Positions 14,001-24,850 of a DNA stretch of 64,000 bases are shown here, in pieces. Location: positions 578,797-642,796 of the forward strand of contig VXAZ01000995.1 in NCBI GenBank assembly GCA_013399875.1, read 5' to 3'. The stretch's first letter is position 1. Each line of letters opens with the position of its first letter. The stretch is from Gymnorhina tibicen. Taxonomy: Eukaryota > Chordata > Aves > Passeriformes > Artamidae. A program made the translations under genes and the position numbers. The notes beneath the pieces were generated by a model. It was not told where the DNA came from. It worked only from the letters and a program-made list of their open reading frames with translations, and did not search any database.

Positions 14001-14959
14001 AATTCACTGTGCCACTCGACTGGACATACAGATGCAGATGCCCTTGTAAATGAATTTACATCGCACTGTGCTTGTAGCCATATAATCTTTCTTCCCTTCT
14101 CAAGTCTGTCCCATTTTTCTTTGCTTCTGTTATGCATATGAAACTCAAATTAAGATTGCATGTAAAGTTGACTAGCTATTCCAGGTTATTTATTGGAAAT
14201 GAAACTATATAAGCATACCATATATGGTTTGTTTAAAATTGATTTACCTAACTCTTTCCATAGTCCCAGGAAAATACAACTGTTATACAGTAGAGAATTG
14301 TATTGTGGAGGAAAAGAAACAGAAGAAAAATAAAGTGTCAATAGATAATTTGCCGCTAGTTTATGGGGGACTTTAATCTGGTAATAAAGAGGGTAATTCA
14401 TCAAATAGAAAAATTAGACACAACACTAAATTTAAAATTCTTATTAGTTAAAATAAGTAAAGATTTTAGCATGACAACTATGTGTATTTCAAATGCTATC
14501 TCAACATTGCTTGGACACAAGCTTAGACTGAAGTCCAGGAGATGGGTCATCTCTGGGAATGCAAGATTCTTGTTAGTAGCTTTCATTGGTCCAGCCATGC
14601 CTTCTCCTCCCCCTGCACTGTCTGCCTATCTCTACCTACCTGCCTGGGTGTTGACATCAAGACACTCTGAATTAGCCAGAAAGAAATTTGTAGTGTCTGA
14701 GATTCAGCTGTGTCAGAGTCATAGGCTGCAAGGGAAGATGGCATACAGAGAGCCTGAGGTTCATCTGTGCTACAGAAACTCAGCCCTGTAAACTGTGCAG
14801 TGGAAGTGTGAATTGTGAGCTACAAAGAATGGCATGGCTTAACAAGCTTCCCAAACTGATTTCTAAAGGCTGTGATATCACCAGCCATCATCACTGGTGT
14901 ATATTGTAACATCATGAAGGAATCCAGGCTCTGACAAACCAGACATGATATTTGATGAT
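11071..14959. other. Unique noncoding DNA
   Basis: No gene recognised. Minor features are a (GTT)n stretch near 11704, a 14-T run at 13080-13093, and a short block at 13645-13700 beginning CCAGATTTTCAGAGG. That block resembles the edge of an old amniote repeat but is too decayed to name. Minus-strand open frames at 11316-11570 and 11589-11873 show no family resemblance. Confidence 0.55.
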
Positions 14960-15044
14960 GACATCCCTGTCCATGGTGGGACTACATGATCTTTAAGGTC
15001 CCTTCCAAACCAGGCAACTCTATCCGTCTATGACTTTTTCTATG
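14960..15044 (+). mobile_element. CR1 LINE, 3'-end relic
   Basis: Carries the typical CR1 tail in plus orientation: GACATCCCTGTCCATGG, then GATCTTTAAGGTCCCTTCC, then a decayed terminal repeat with CTATGACT and CTATGAT. CR1 copies are usually severely 5'-truncated, and this one keeps only about 85 bases. The divergence of the terminal repeat suggests an old insertion. Confidence 0.85.
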
Positions 15045-16407
15045 ATCTGGCCTGGTCCAGAAGTCTCTAAGGTTTTGGCTATCATAAGCTACAGGTCTGT
15101 AAGTTCTTCCCCTTCACAAGGAATGACAGCTAGCACGGGAGGACTGTAGCATGGTAGGTTCTTGCATTGAAGTCTGAGAACTTGCCTTTTGCTGACAGCC
15201 TTTAGGAACTGGAATACAAGGGAAATTATCTCTTTCAACCATCAGTGCAAGCTGCTTTAGAGGAGAAAATGCAACAGGGCATCTGAGAAATAATCAATCG
15301 CAATGAAATGCCTTCCTTAGTCTCAATAGAGATTGGGTTCAATTCTGAATCATGCCTTTCTTGTCACATATTTCTTTTATGTATATATATACAGATGTAT
15401 CTATGCATGTATGTATTTAAAATACATATGCACACAAATATGCAATCATATTTCTCAGTGTATTTTTCCACTACAAAAATGCCAAGCTTTTTTTGAATTC
15501 TGTTCAGCTGCTCGGCCACAGTGACCTTGTGGTAATCACCTCCCCAGGCTAAGAGTATGCTGTGTTCACAACCTATCATTTTTGCTGAATGTTCTCTGTG
15601 TTCTTTCTCATTGTTAGGAATTATATGTTTACCTTAAGACTGGGACAATATCCACATGATACTCATGCAAACCAAGCTGTAGAGAAGACAGATAACCGGC
15701 ATAGATGGAAAGAGGAGTAGGTAGGAAAAATGGCTATGGTTCATCACATCTAACTTATTAAATAGGCTTCTCTTGGGCCCATCTATGCTAAAAGTGAAGA
15801 AGCTTTGGGTTTCTACATTTACTTTAGGTAGTACAACATAACTGCTTTTCTTCAGGGAGGTGGAAAAAGCAGACTGCAGAAGGCCTGTGCAACATTCTGT
15901 ACACTTGCCTGTGTGAATGTGGACATTCCAGCCAAAGATGCATTTATTTTATTGTTAGATGCTATTTTCCATTTTCTGTAGAAACAATAGTTTCTTATTA
16001 CTCTAAGTTGGCATGACATAGTGTGAAAAATCAGATGCTGCTTCATGCAGACTGAGAAAGTCACACACATTTTCACTCTGTCTACAATCTTTCATAACAG
16101 CTTCAGTTTGGAGAGGGATCTACCTGCATCTTGCTTTCCATTGCATTAAAAAAATTACTCTTTCATTATTTATTTGACAAAAGACAAAGGAAATGAGATC
16201 TACAGCCTATATTGGTAATTCACAGGGTTTTGTCAATCTCCAGAGATTTACCTGTTCACTTCATAATCATCATTAAATCCCTCAAGGTTGAGTTGGGATA
16301 TCTTCATGTTGCTTAGGAAGAAATCCCTAGTCATTACCTCAAATTCTATTATCCCATCCCAAACCTTGAAAAACTCTTTTTTCCTGTCACACACTGATAA
16401 AAATCAA
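15045..16407. other. Unique noncoding DNA with a TA/ATG-rich patch
   Basis: Single-copy-looking sequence. At 15379-15440 there is a TATATATA stretch followed by GTAT/CTATGCATGTATG-type sequence and a near-palindrome (ATGTATTTAAAATACAT, 15411-15427). No gene is recognised, and the small open frames over the patch reflect the simple repeat. Confidence 0.55.
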
Positions 16408-16532
16408 GGCCAGTTGGATGGGGCTTTGAGAAACCTGGTCTAGTGGGAGGTGTCCCTGTCCATGTAAGGAGGGTAGGAACTAGATCATCTTTAAGGCTCT
16501 TTACAGCCCAAACCATTCAATGATTCTATGAT
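16408..16532 (+). mobile_element. CR1 LINE, 3'-end fragment
   Basis: A 125-base CR1 tail in plus orientation. It reads GGTGTCCCTGTCCATG, then ATCATCTTTAAGGCTC, then ends in CAATGATTCTATGAT, the CR1 terminal octamer repeat. It is 5'-truncated and has no coding capacity. Confidence 0.93.
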
Positions 16533-19114
16533 ACTGTCTCTGCTGTAAGTTGGGGCTAATTAGTTGTTATGGCTAATCTAACATTTGTGCTATGTCTGGT
16601 TGCATGGGCATTGTTGAGTCTGACATAGTGCAAGAAATCCCACATTCCGCAGAATATTTGAAAGAAACAACACAGAAGAACTAGAAATCCTGCACTCCAA
16701 TAATAAAAACCTGAAGCAGATCTAGGAAGAAAAATTCAATTTCCTTCTTGTATTTTAACATTCTGGAATTTACTTCTTCATCTCATCCAGTTGCCCAAAA
16801 TTCTACCAAAATTATTTTTCCTACATGAATGTACATGAATTTCTTCCTCTGGTTTTCTACCCCTCCATCCGCTTTTCTCTTTTTCTTTCCCTAAACAGAA
16901 TTAACAAGAGAGACCTCAAAAAATTTCTAGCCAAAAATTTTTAAAATTCCTTTGTTTCAATAAAATTACTTTGCTCTGATGAAGCAATGTTTTTTGGATG
17001 AAAGTATTTTCTGTTATCATGTTCCTATAAATTCAATTAAAAAAAATATAATCATGAGAAACTCAGAGTGAAGTAGAAAGTTCAAATGATATCATCATCA
17101 TCAGTGTCCTCTTAGAGAAAACCTACCCTGAAACTTTCAGCTTGTGTTTTTGTGTTGAAATAGTACAAAGCAATGAATTTTTTATAACTTCAAATCTTTG
17201 TTACTGCTGATTTACTAAAGATGTACATGACACTGCTTTATTTCACTCTTCAGAGGCTTTGCATCTATGTATCTATGTCTGTTGATGCATATGTGCCTAC
17301 ATATACGACTGAAATGAGCAGATTTGCTTGACTTTATGAACTACATGCCAGACCACATCTGAAGAACTGCTGAGCTTGCAAAGTGCTGTACCACACTCCT
17401 CTTTCCATTCTCTCTCACTCTCTCTCTCTCAGTGTTGATAGTTCTGGCCCTTCAATATTTTTAACCATTTCATGATTAAAAGTTCAGAGAACAAATGGGG
17501 TTTCCTTTATGTGTGAGTAGTGTATGCTCTGTGACTGGAGTTTATTTACTGGACTCCAAAGCAGAACTATGTACCTTTCTCGACTAACTTAAATGATATG
17601 GTCAACATTTCAGAAATGTTCAGAGTGAGACTCGGGCCTGCAAAAATTCTCAGCATTGGGAAATTGAGACATTTGGAAAATCTGATTACGCACAAAGCCA
17701 GAACAGAAGTTTTTGGATGCTTAGAGTGTTTGTAAAAACTTATCCTTTTAACATTGCTTAAATGAGTTCCTGCAAAATATGGCATTAGCTGAATGTGTTG
17801 AGAAATTTGAATTATGACCCTGCATACTCTTTTCCTACACCTCAGACACATTTCTGCTGTCATTAGTGTTGCTGTCAGTTAGTTAGCTTTAGGCTTTAGT
17901 TAACATGATTAAAATTAGGATGTTCTTATTTTGGAAGTATTTTTCCTGATATCTCATATAAGTAGTAAGAGTATTTTTTTTTTTTTTTCCAGATTTGCAC
18001 AGTCTTTGTCAGTTGGTCTTTGCACTGCTGGTCCAGGATAGCATCCTGATTTTCTGAGCATGTCATCTGGCAATGCTAGTTGATGTCCTTGCATGAATCT
18101 AAGGAAAGAATGTGCTTTTTAAAAGGAAGACTTTGACTCTGTCAGAAGTAGGCTGTGTGCTAAAGATTTGTTACTCCATAACAAAAGGCGGCCACTGATT
18201 TGCAGACACAGCTCACACTGATGTCAACGAAAGCTGCACACAGAGTTCAAGTGTGGAAAGGGGCCCTTTGCCTCTAATTCATCTCAGGGCTTGCCTTATT
18301 TCAATACACAGCTTTGAGCTGAATGAGATCGGGATATATTTTTAAAGATGTTGGCTGCAGATCCACGCTGATGAGAGGTGAGAAAATCCTTGCAGTTCCA
18401 TGGACAAGTCGAAAACCTGCCTGAACAAATTGCCAGTTCAACTGTTCTTAAAGCGGCCACAGACCAGGGAACTGCTGCACACAACTGAGTGTCAAATACT
18501 TGCCTGGTGTGTTTTGGCATAATTTCATTTGCTTTAGAGGAAGCATGATGATTTTCATCAGCTAAAGATCTGGTTTTAAAATACACATATGTATTTTGAA
18601 GCTCCATCCTCAAAATTCACGTTTGGGTTTTGTTTTGTTTTTTTTCCTGTTCTCTCTGGGGTAATTTCACTGAGCTGTTCGTATATTCTTTTATTTTTTC
18701 CTGAAGAATCTAGACATGATGAAAACTGTAGGGCTGGCCAAAGAATGCCATGTTAAAGCGTAACTTCAGAATAAAAGAAGCACAATTCTACACTGGCCAG
18801 TACAAACAAAGGGGTTTTTTTAAATTGCCACTTTACATATTAAAAAAAGCATTATCTTTTCTGCCTCTAAATTTGTTCTCTATAGCCTTTCTTACACTGA
18901 TACTCAGTGTGTTGCAGACTGATAAACAGCAGTCACTGACTCTATTGCAGTTAAACCATAGAAGGAAAACTATAAAGGTCCTGAAGCAGCCAGCATGGCA
19001 GGGAGAGGGGGAAAAAGGTAAGTCAGAGTGTTAACAACTCCTGAAGTCTTTAGACACCAGGGTAGAACCTACCTTGAACTTAAAATAATGCAAGTCTATG
19101 CCTCTACAGCAGTC
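16533..19114. other. Unique noncoding DNA
   Basis: No gene or transposon recognised apart from simple repeats: a CT-rich microsatellite at 17397-17432, a 15-T run at 17974-17988 followed by CCAG, and a T/G-rich stretch at 18621-18648. A near-palindrome, AAAATACACATATGTATTTT, lies around 18577. Open frames reach 105 codons without recognisable content. Confidence 0.55.
17397..17432. repeat. CT microsatellite
   Basis: Imperfect (CT)n: CTCTTTCCATTCTCTCTCAC followed by a run of CTCTCTCTCTC. Simple repeat, no gene context. Confidence 0.85.
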
Positions 19115-19300
19115 AGAGAATCACAGCATTGTTAGGGTTGGAAGGGACCTCTGGAGACCATCCAGTTCAACCCCTCTGCCAAGGCAGGATTGCCTGGAGC
19201 AAGTTACACAGGAATGTTTCCAGTGGGTTTTGGATGTCTCCAGAGAGGGAGACTCCACGATCTCTCTGGACAGCATGTTCCAGTGCTCTGCCACCATAGC
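19115..19300 (-). mobile_element. CR1 LINE, 3'-end fragment (minus strand)
   Basis: On the plus strand it begins AGAGAATCACAGCATTG and continues GGTTGGAAGGGACCTCTGG, then AACCCCTCTGCCAAGGCAGG and GAGAGGGAGACTCCACG. This is the reverse complement of a CR1 3' end. The element is 5'-truncated at about 19300. It is well preserved relative to the older CR1 pieces in the window. Confidence 0.95.
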
Positions 19301-20764
19301 CCCCTAGATAGGCAGGAATAAGCAGGCTGTGCAGTAGATGACATGTTATTTCCTAAGCCAATGAAGCAGTGTAGGTGGAAAGCTAGAAATTTGTCATTAT
19401 ATTTGGTTATTGTTATTTTGATCATCCTAGAACAAAGTGTGAAGAAAGCAGGAATCCTGGTCTCACACAGATTCTTGAGGAATTTCTGAAGTTGAAATTT
19501 CCTGCAAAACTCCATTTTCACCACAGTCATGAGCTAGTTAGGTTAGTAGAGCTGACCAGATCTGAAGAGACACTTATCCATCATCTCACATTCAGAGAAG
19601 ATTCATGACAGTTCTGAACTCTATCCAGTGTGGACACCACCAATCTGGCAGGGCTGCACCACCTAATTTCAGGGCTAGAGACATCACAGCCTCTTCACCA
19701 CAGGACTCTGGACATTAGTAGAGTGCTCAGCCAAGCCTCCTGCCCTGGAAGACTCTTGTCTCCTTTCTGTGAGCTTCTTCTAGAATTCCCCTCAGCTTAG
19801 CTTTCTAGAATATGCAGTATAGTCCTAAAAACGTTTTAAGTGTGTGACTGGTATGGTCTGGAAAGTTGGAGTATTCTCCACTGCCAAGCCAGCACTGCTC
19901 ACAAGCAGTGTGTTCTCACTCAAGATCATTGCAGACCAGAGTGGTCACCATAATTGAAAACAGTATCTGTTCGGCATTCAGGCTGGGCTGAGAGTCTGTT
20001 TTCCATGTTCATCACTGCTAAATTAGTTATGCTGTTACTGAATGGGGAATTAAGACTTAGGTTTTCAAAGTCTCCAGCATTAAGTTACCAGTCACTGTCC
20101 CAAACTGTCATTTTGGTTATGCAATTAAAGTCTCCCTGAGAGCGTTTAAACAGAAACCAGAGTGCATATTTCCACAATGTGTTTCACATCCATTTTTTTT
20201 CATAGAAGGCTGAAGAAAAAATTAATTTTGATAAACTGTTGGGTCAGTGTTTCCGACTGTACTATGACAGAGAGCATGAGAGAATTTGTGTGGCCAGTAT
20301 GTCCACCTAGACTAAAACCAAGCTGTACAGTGGAGTCTGAAATGATCACCCATTGGCTTTGCAACTCCCAGTCTATATACTTGTGGGATGAATTCTGTTG
20401 TGAGAAATTCCCTTTCATTTTCCCTGGCTGTTGCAAATGGGAGGATCATTCACCTCTTTGACATAAACTGTTATGTTTTTGTACATTTTTCAATAGCTGC
20501 CACAGAAATGGATGCATTCTATAAGGAGGTAGAATTATTCAGCCACATATGTGTGCTCCTTTTGCTCATACATTATACTACATTCTAATTCTATGTGATT
20601 GTCATTAATTTACTAACAAATTATTTTTCTTATTTCAGACTCAGAGCAGAGATACCATTTTATAAGTATTGAAACCAGCCAGGCATCTTGAATATTTCCT
20701 TGACATATTTTGGTGTATTTCTACGTTGCTTTATCAGTCATTAAAGCTCAGCTTGCAGTACTTA
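19301..20764. other. Unique noncoding DNA
   Basis: No gene recognised. A perfect 7-bp stem with a 4-base loop (CACTGCT / AGCAGTG, 19893-19910) is within what chance gives. Open frames overlap on both strands around 20160-20590 but have no family resemblance. Confidence 0.55.
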
Positions 20765-20893
20765 ACAATCTTGGCCTTGATCCTATAAGCATGCATATGC
20801 CTTGCTTTATGCATATAAGCACTCTCATTGAAATCAATATTCATCCACATTACATTAAGTACACACATAAGTGTTTGCAGGATTGAGGCTGCC
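20765..20893. repeat. Ancient amniote palindromic interspersed repeat
   Basis: The left end reads GGCCTTGATCCTATAAGCA. The right end reads GTTTGCAGGATTGAGGC, whose reverse complement (GCCTCAATCCTGCAAAC) matches the left end in part, giving terminal inverted repeats. The centre contains CATTGAAATCAATATTC, a decayed form of the CATTGAAATCAATGGG motif common in sauropsid repeats. I recognise the pattern as a widespread old element but cannot name the family with confidence. It is non-coding. Confidence 0.55.
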
Positions 20894-20909
20894 TTTTTTT
20901 TTTTTTTTT
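20894..20909. repeat. Poly-T run of 16
   Basis: Sixteen T residues directly after the right end of the palindromic repeat (GAGGCTGCC, then T16). Simple homopolymer. Its position at the element's edge may be coincidence. Confidence 0.9.
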
Positions 20910-22565
20910 CCTGTATTCATACTATTTTCTGCCTGGTATCTATTGTAGTCTTTTGAGTAAATGATTTGTAGGCTGAATAGGGCTCTTCAGATCGCATTCC
21001 TCACTGAATGATACAATTCCTCATGTAGTGCCAGGACCCACTCAAGGCTTTTCAGTTCTGGAGGCAACATTAACTTCCACTTCCCCCAAGAGCAAAATTG
21101 AATTTCGTGATAATGACACAAAATATTCAACGAGTGTGTGCAAGGAAGGTGTTGAGGGCTGAGGGAAGCCAGTAAGGGCAAAGTGGATGAGGGTCCAGAA
21201 AGGCCAGGGGATGATGTCGAGAGAAGTGTGTGTGCAGGAGTAGTCCATAAGATCTCAGTAGAGTGTTGTGGAGGGAGACAGAGAAACCATGCAGATCTTG
21301 GGGGAGGAAGGGAGGAACAAAGAGAGGAAGAACTGCTGTTCTTGGTGGCTGTATATCTTGTCCCATCATAACTTGGCTGTTTGCACAATTTAAAAAAGGT
21401 TTCAGGGATGCTTCCTCCTGGAGATGCAAAATCTAATGCTTTCATGGGTCTCCATTCTTCTTTTCTGAGGAAAAGAAAGCATTACTGATGAGAACGAATC
21501 TTGGAAAGTTTCATTACAAATGGTCTGTTTTAAATATTAGATGCTTCCAGAACAAATTTCACTTTATTAATATTTTGTGTCAGGATCATTATGGATGACT
21601 TAAATGTTTATGTCTTTTACTAGATCTTATTTGTCAGGCTGTTTAATCTGTTGTTTTTCAAGGGCTTTTGAGTTTTTCTCAAGAATGACTTGTGTCTTAA
21701 TTCATTGCAATTATTAAAATTCTTCATTTTACAAAAAAAAATCAAATTGGTTTCCTGCCCTTTGTGCTGGCTCTTTGTGTTCCATCTACCACAATGAAGA
21801 AAGGACCAGTCATATTCACTGCTGTTTGCAGTAAATTTATCTCTGAAGTTTGTGTGCACCAGCACTGGAATTTTTGTCTTACAACGGTGATAAGACAGTT
21901 TTGTCTCTTATTTAACTTTGTGTAGATATACTGAAAAGTAAACTATGGAAGCATTTTTTGGTTCTGGTGTTGTAGTTATATTTATAAAACAGAAATACTA
22001 TGTTTTACCTGAAAATGTTTCTGTAAATCTCAAGAGTTATGACATTTTATGGTTGTTCATCTGCTTAGGTCTTGGCTCATCATTCATTATTTTTCCACTT
22101 TTTTCATAGCGTGGGAATTTTTTTAATAGATTAAGTTTTAATTTGGCTCTCCAGTTTATTAAGTACATGACTAAAAATATTCATCAATTATGCCTACTTC
22201 ATCTGTACAAATTTCAGTACCTTGGAATTTAAAAACTGAAGACCTGTGCCTGAAAAGTGTGTTCTTTTCCCACCTGTGTCGGGTTTTTTAAAAGTAAAAA
22301 ATTATTTCTCCCTAAAACTTCGTTTCTTTTAAACCCTAAGCCTGTGTGGCTACAAGGCTACTTTCTTAGACATGAAGGCATTAATCATATCTGACAGATT
22401 TTTCCCTTCTATAATAAGCAACATTTCTCATAATATAAGACATAAAAATAAGACATGAATTAACATGGCACACCACAGAAGATCAGTGAGTACAAACTCA
22501 GATTTCAATTTCCAAGCCTTTTGGGGCTATGTTAATTTTTTGCATCATTAAGTAGTTTCCAGTTT
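20910..22565. other. Unique noncoding DNA with a GA-rich patch
   Basis: 21120-21345 is purine-rich on the plus strand (GGGAGGAAGGGAGGAAC and similar). That keeps the minus strand open for 152 codons (20987-21445). The predicted peptide is Ser/Pro/Leu-rich and unlike any family I know, so I read it as a composition artefact. The remainder is AT-rich single-copy-looking DNA. Confidence 0.5.
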
Positions 22566-22839
22566 CAATCCCCATTTGTTCTTAGGCAAAACCACAACAG
22601 AAGCATACAATGCATTACGGCCTGCACTGGTGGAAGGTTCCAGCAGCTCAGCCATGCTCTTGTCATCCAGAGGGCAGTGGGTATTTCAGGCACTCCTTCA
22701 GCCCCTGAATTACTGCCTCCAACACTCCAACATCTGGCCTTTCCAGAGATTCCCAACAATGGAGCAGTGGGGGCGAGGAATTTCTGCTGGTTGAAAGTGG
22801 AATTTGGCTTCAATAAAAAAAAAAAAAAAAAAAAAAAAA
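22566..22839 (+). other. Moderately GC-rich segment ending in AATAAA and A25
   Basis: The segment is richer in G and C than its flanks. It starts just after TTTGTTCTTAG (acceptor-like) and ends with CTTCAATAAAA running straight into 25 A residues (22815-22839), which touch an assembly gap. The form resembles the 3' end of a retrotransposed transcript. The A run could equally be a homopolymer where the assembly failed. Short open frames exist on both strands (72 and 82 codons) but I recognise no protein. Confidence 0.3.
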
Positions 22840-22893
22840 NNNNNNNNNNNNNNNNNNNNNNNNNNNNNNNNNNNNNNNNNNNNNNNNNNNNNN
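22840..22893. other. Assembly gap (54 N)
   Basis: Fifty-four unknown bases between A25 and GGGGATG. The true length and content are unknown. Open frames that cross it are not meaningful. Confidence 0.99.
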
Positions 22894-23615
22894 GGGGATG
22901 TTGGGTTTATGAGTTATACACATCTTAATTTACAGGCTTGTATAATACTTATAACCACTAAATATCTGGAGTTAGCTCCAGCTCCAGGACTCTCTCTTTT
23001 CCACTGTCATGTAACCACCAATACTATTTTAGTTCAAGTGCAAATATATAGTATTAGAGGTTTTTTTCCGATTTCCTTGGGAGATGAGACAGAAGGGGGA
23101 GTGTAGTGGGAAAGTGTTCATTTCCCCTGTGTAGTGGCCTCCAAATGCATTATAAACTTTTATTGCCTTGGAAAGTGTTATGGAGTCAGATTGATTTGCA
23201 TTTGCAAAATATAGATAGATGGGAACTTCTAAAGGGAAGCTGTGTTGGTCAGAAGATTCCATATGGTTGCAAGAAGCCTTCTCCCTGGTCTCAAGAAACC
23301 TGTTTTTGAGAGTAAATAACTGAATGAAAACAGATTTCTTGGAAAACTGTTGTAATTTAATGCATGTAAACAAAAGCTTTTATAATAGTCTCAGGCACAC
23401 TGGGATTTCTGAAAGAATTACTTCAAACAAATATCAGTTTTTAATTGAGAGGCACCCAAGAGGGTGGTGATGGTACGGTCTTTTTCTCTTTTCCTTTATT
23501 TTTTTTTTAATTTTTCTTTCCTTTTTCCCCCTGAAGTGGGAAATATGGCAGGGTTCACAGTGGTCTCATTTAAAATTCCTATCAGACTTTTCTAGCACTA
23601 AAACTTCCACAGGAT
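22894..23615. other. Unique noncoding DNA
   Basis: No gene recognised. A pyrimidine-rich tract (mostly T) occupies 23481-23531. Minus-strand (23029-23373) and plus-strand frames overlap without family resemblance. Confidence 0.55.
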
Positions 23616-23764
23616 ATCACAGAATCACATGAGTTGAGGCTGGAAAGAGCTACTGGAGATTATCTCATCCAACCACCATTCTGAGCAGGGTCAACCAGAA
23701 AAAGTTTCCCAGGGCTGTGTCCAGTCAAGTTTTGAGTATCTCCCAGGATGGAGACTCTTCATCC
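23616..23764 (-). mobile_element. CR1 LINE, 3'-end fragment (minus strand)
   Basis: The plus strand reads ATCACAGAATCACATGAG, then GGCTGGAAAGAGCTACTGGAG, then TCCAACCACCATTCTGAGCAG and AGGATGGAGACTC. This is the reverse complement of a CR1 tail of the type with a GAGCAGGG(C/T)CAACCAGA motif. Its inner edge abuts another CR1 fragment, so the boundary near 23764 is approximate. Confidence 0.9.
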
Positions 23765-24047
23765 TTTCCTGGAAACTTGGAAATTCCGAGGAAAGCCATT
23801 TATTTGCTTCCCATTTTCAGGAACATTTCCTCATCACCTTGACCTTTCAAATACATCAGAGAGCAGCCTCACAATGACATCTGCCACCACCCTCCGTGCT
23901 TGTGGCTGTATTCTAGTAAATCCCACAGACTTGTGTACGTCCAATTTGTTTAAATATTGCCTAACCTGATACTTTTTCACTGAGAGTAGGTCTTCTTTCC
24001 CTCTTCCCAAACTTTCTCACTGTTCTCAGGACTCTGGGATTCCTTAT
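23765..24047 (-). mobile_element. CR1 LINE, internal fragment (minus strand)
   Basis: The plus strand contains ACTTGGAAATTCCGAGG, CCTTGACCTTTCAAATAC, GCCTCACAATGACATCTGCC, GACTTGTGTACGTCC and GACTCTGGGATTCC. I recognise this order as the antisense of an internal part of an avian CR1 element, upstream of the common 3' tail. It has many changes relative to the pattern I expect and no intact frame. Confidence 0.75.
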
Positions 24048-24850
24048 TCATAGAATCACAGAATGGCTTGGGTTGAAAGGGACCTTAAAGATCGTGTAGT
24101 TACAACGCTCCTGCCATGGGTGGATGCCATCCACTAGATCAGGTTGCCCAAGGCTCTGTCCAGCCATTCCTTGAACACTTTCAGGGATGGGGCACCCACA
24201 ACTTCTCTGAGCAACCTGCTCCAGTGCCTCAACACCCTTTGAGTAAAGAATTTCTTCCTAGCACCTAAATCTCTGCTCTTTTAGCTTAAAATCATTGTCC
24301 TATCTTTAAATGTCCTTGTAACATCTCTCTCCCTCTTTTTTATACACTCCTATACGTACTGAATGGCCACAATAAGGTCTTCTTGGAGGCTTCTCTTCTC
24401 CAGACTGAGCAAGCCCAATTCTCTCAATCTGTCTTCACAGGAGAGGTGCTCCAGCCCTCTGATCATCTTTGTGGTCCTCCTCTGGGCTCACTCCAGCAGG
24501 TCCATGTCCCTCTTATGTTGTGGCCCTCAGAGCTGGAAGCAGCACTCCAGATGGGATCTCACCAGTGCAGAGTAGAGGGGTGGAATCCCCTCCCTCACCC
24601 TTCTGGTCGCACTTCTTTTAATGCAGCCCAGGACATGGTAGGCTGCAAATGCACATTGCCTGGTCATGTCCAGCTTTTTATCTACCAACACTGCTATGTC
24701 CTTCTCTGCAGGGCTGACCTCAATGAGTTCTTCTCCCAGTCTGTGCTCTTGTCTGGGATTGCCCTGTTACAGATGCTGCACCTTGCACTTGGAATTGTTG
24801 AACTTCATCAGGTTCTCATGGCCTAACCTCATCAGGTTCTTGGCCTAATT
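24048..24850 (-). mobile_element. CR1 LINE, longest copy in the window (about 800 bp, minus strand)
   Basis: Begins on the plus strand with TCATAGAATCACAGAATGGC, the reverse complement of a canonical CR1 3' terminus, and continues GGGTTGAAAGGGACCTTAAAG. Further motifs follow in the standard order: GCTGGAAGCAGCACTCCAG, GCAGGGCTGACCTCAATGAG and CACCTTGCACTTGGAATTG. The element is truncated at about 24850. A plus-strand open frame of 147 codons (24383-24826) lies antisense to the element and is not a gene. The clear terminal repeat makes this one of the younger CR1 copies here. Confidence 0.97.
24806..24849. repeat. Short imperfect tandem duplication at the CR1 truncation point
   Basis: TCATCAGGTTCTCATGGCCTAA is followed directly by a second copy lacking the CA (CTCATCAGGTTCTTGGCCTAA). 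It lies at the 5'-truncated edge of the CR1 copy, so it may mark the insertion junction or a later slippage event. Confidence 0.75.

Noticed and set aside
19893..19910. 7-bp stem hairpin CACTGCT/AGCAGTG
   Set aside because: Hairpins of this size are expected by chance many times in 64 kb.
20987..21445. Minus-strand frame of 152 codons
   Set aside because: Kept open by a GA-rich tract on the plus strand. The peptide is Ser/Pro/Leu-rich without family resemblance, and other frames are open over the same bases.
24383..24826. Plus-strand frame of 147 codons
   Set aside because: Lies entirely antisense within the CR1 element at 24048-24850, so it is a repeat by-product.
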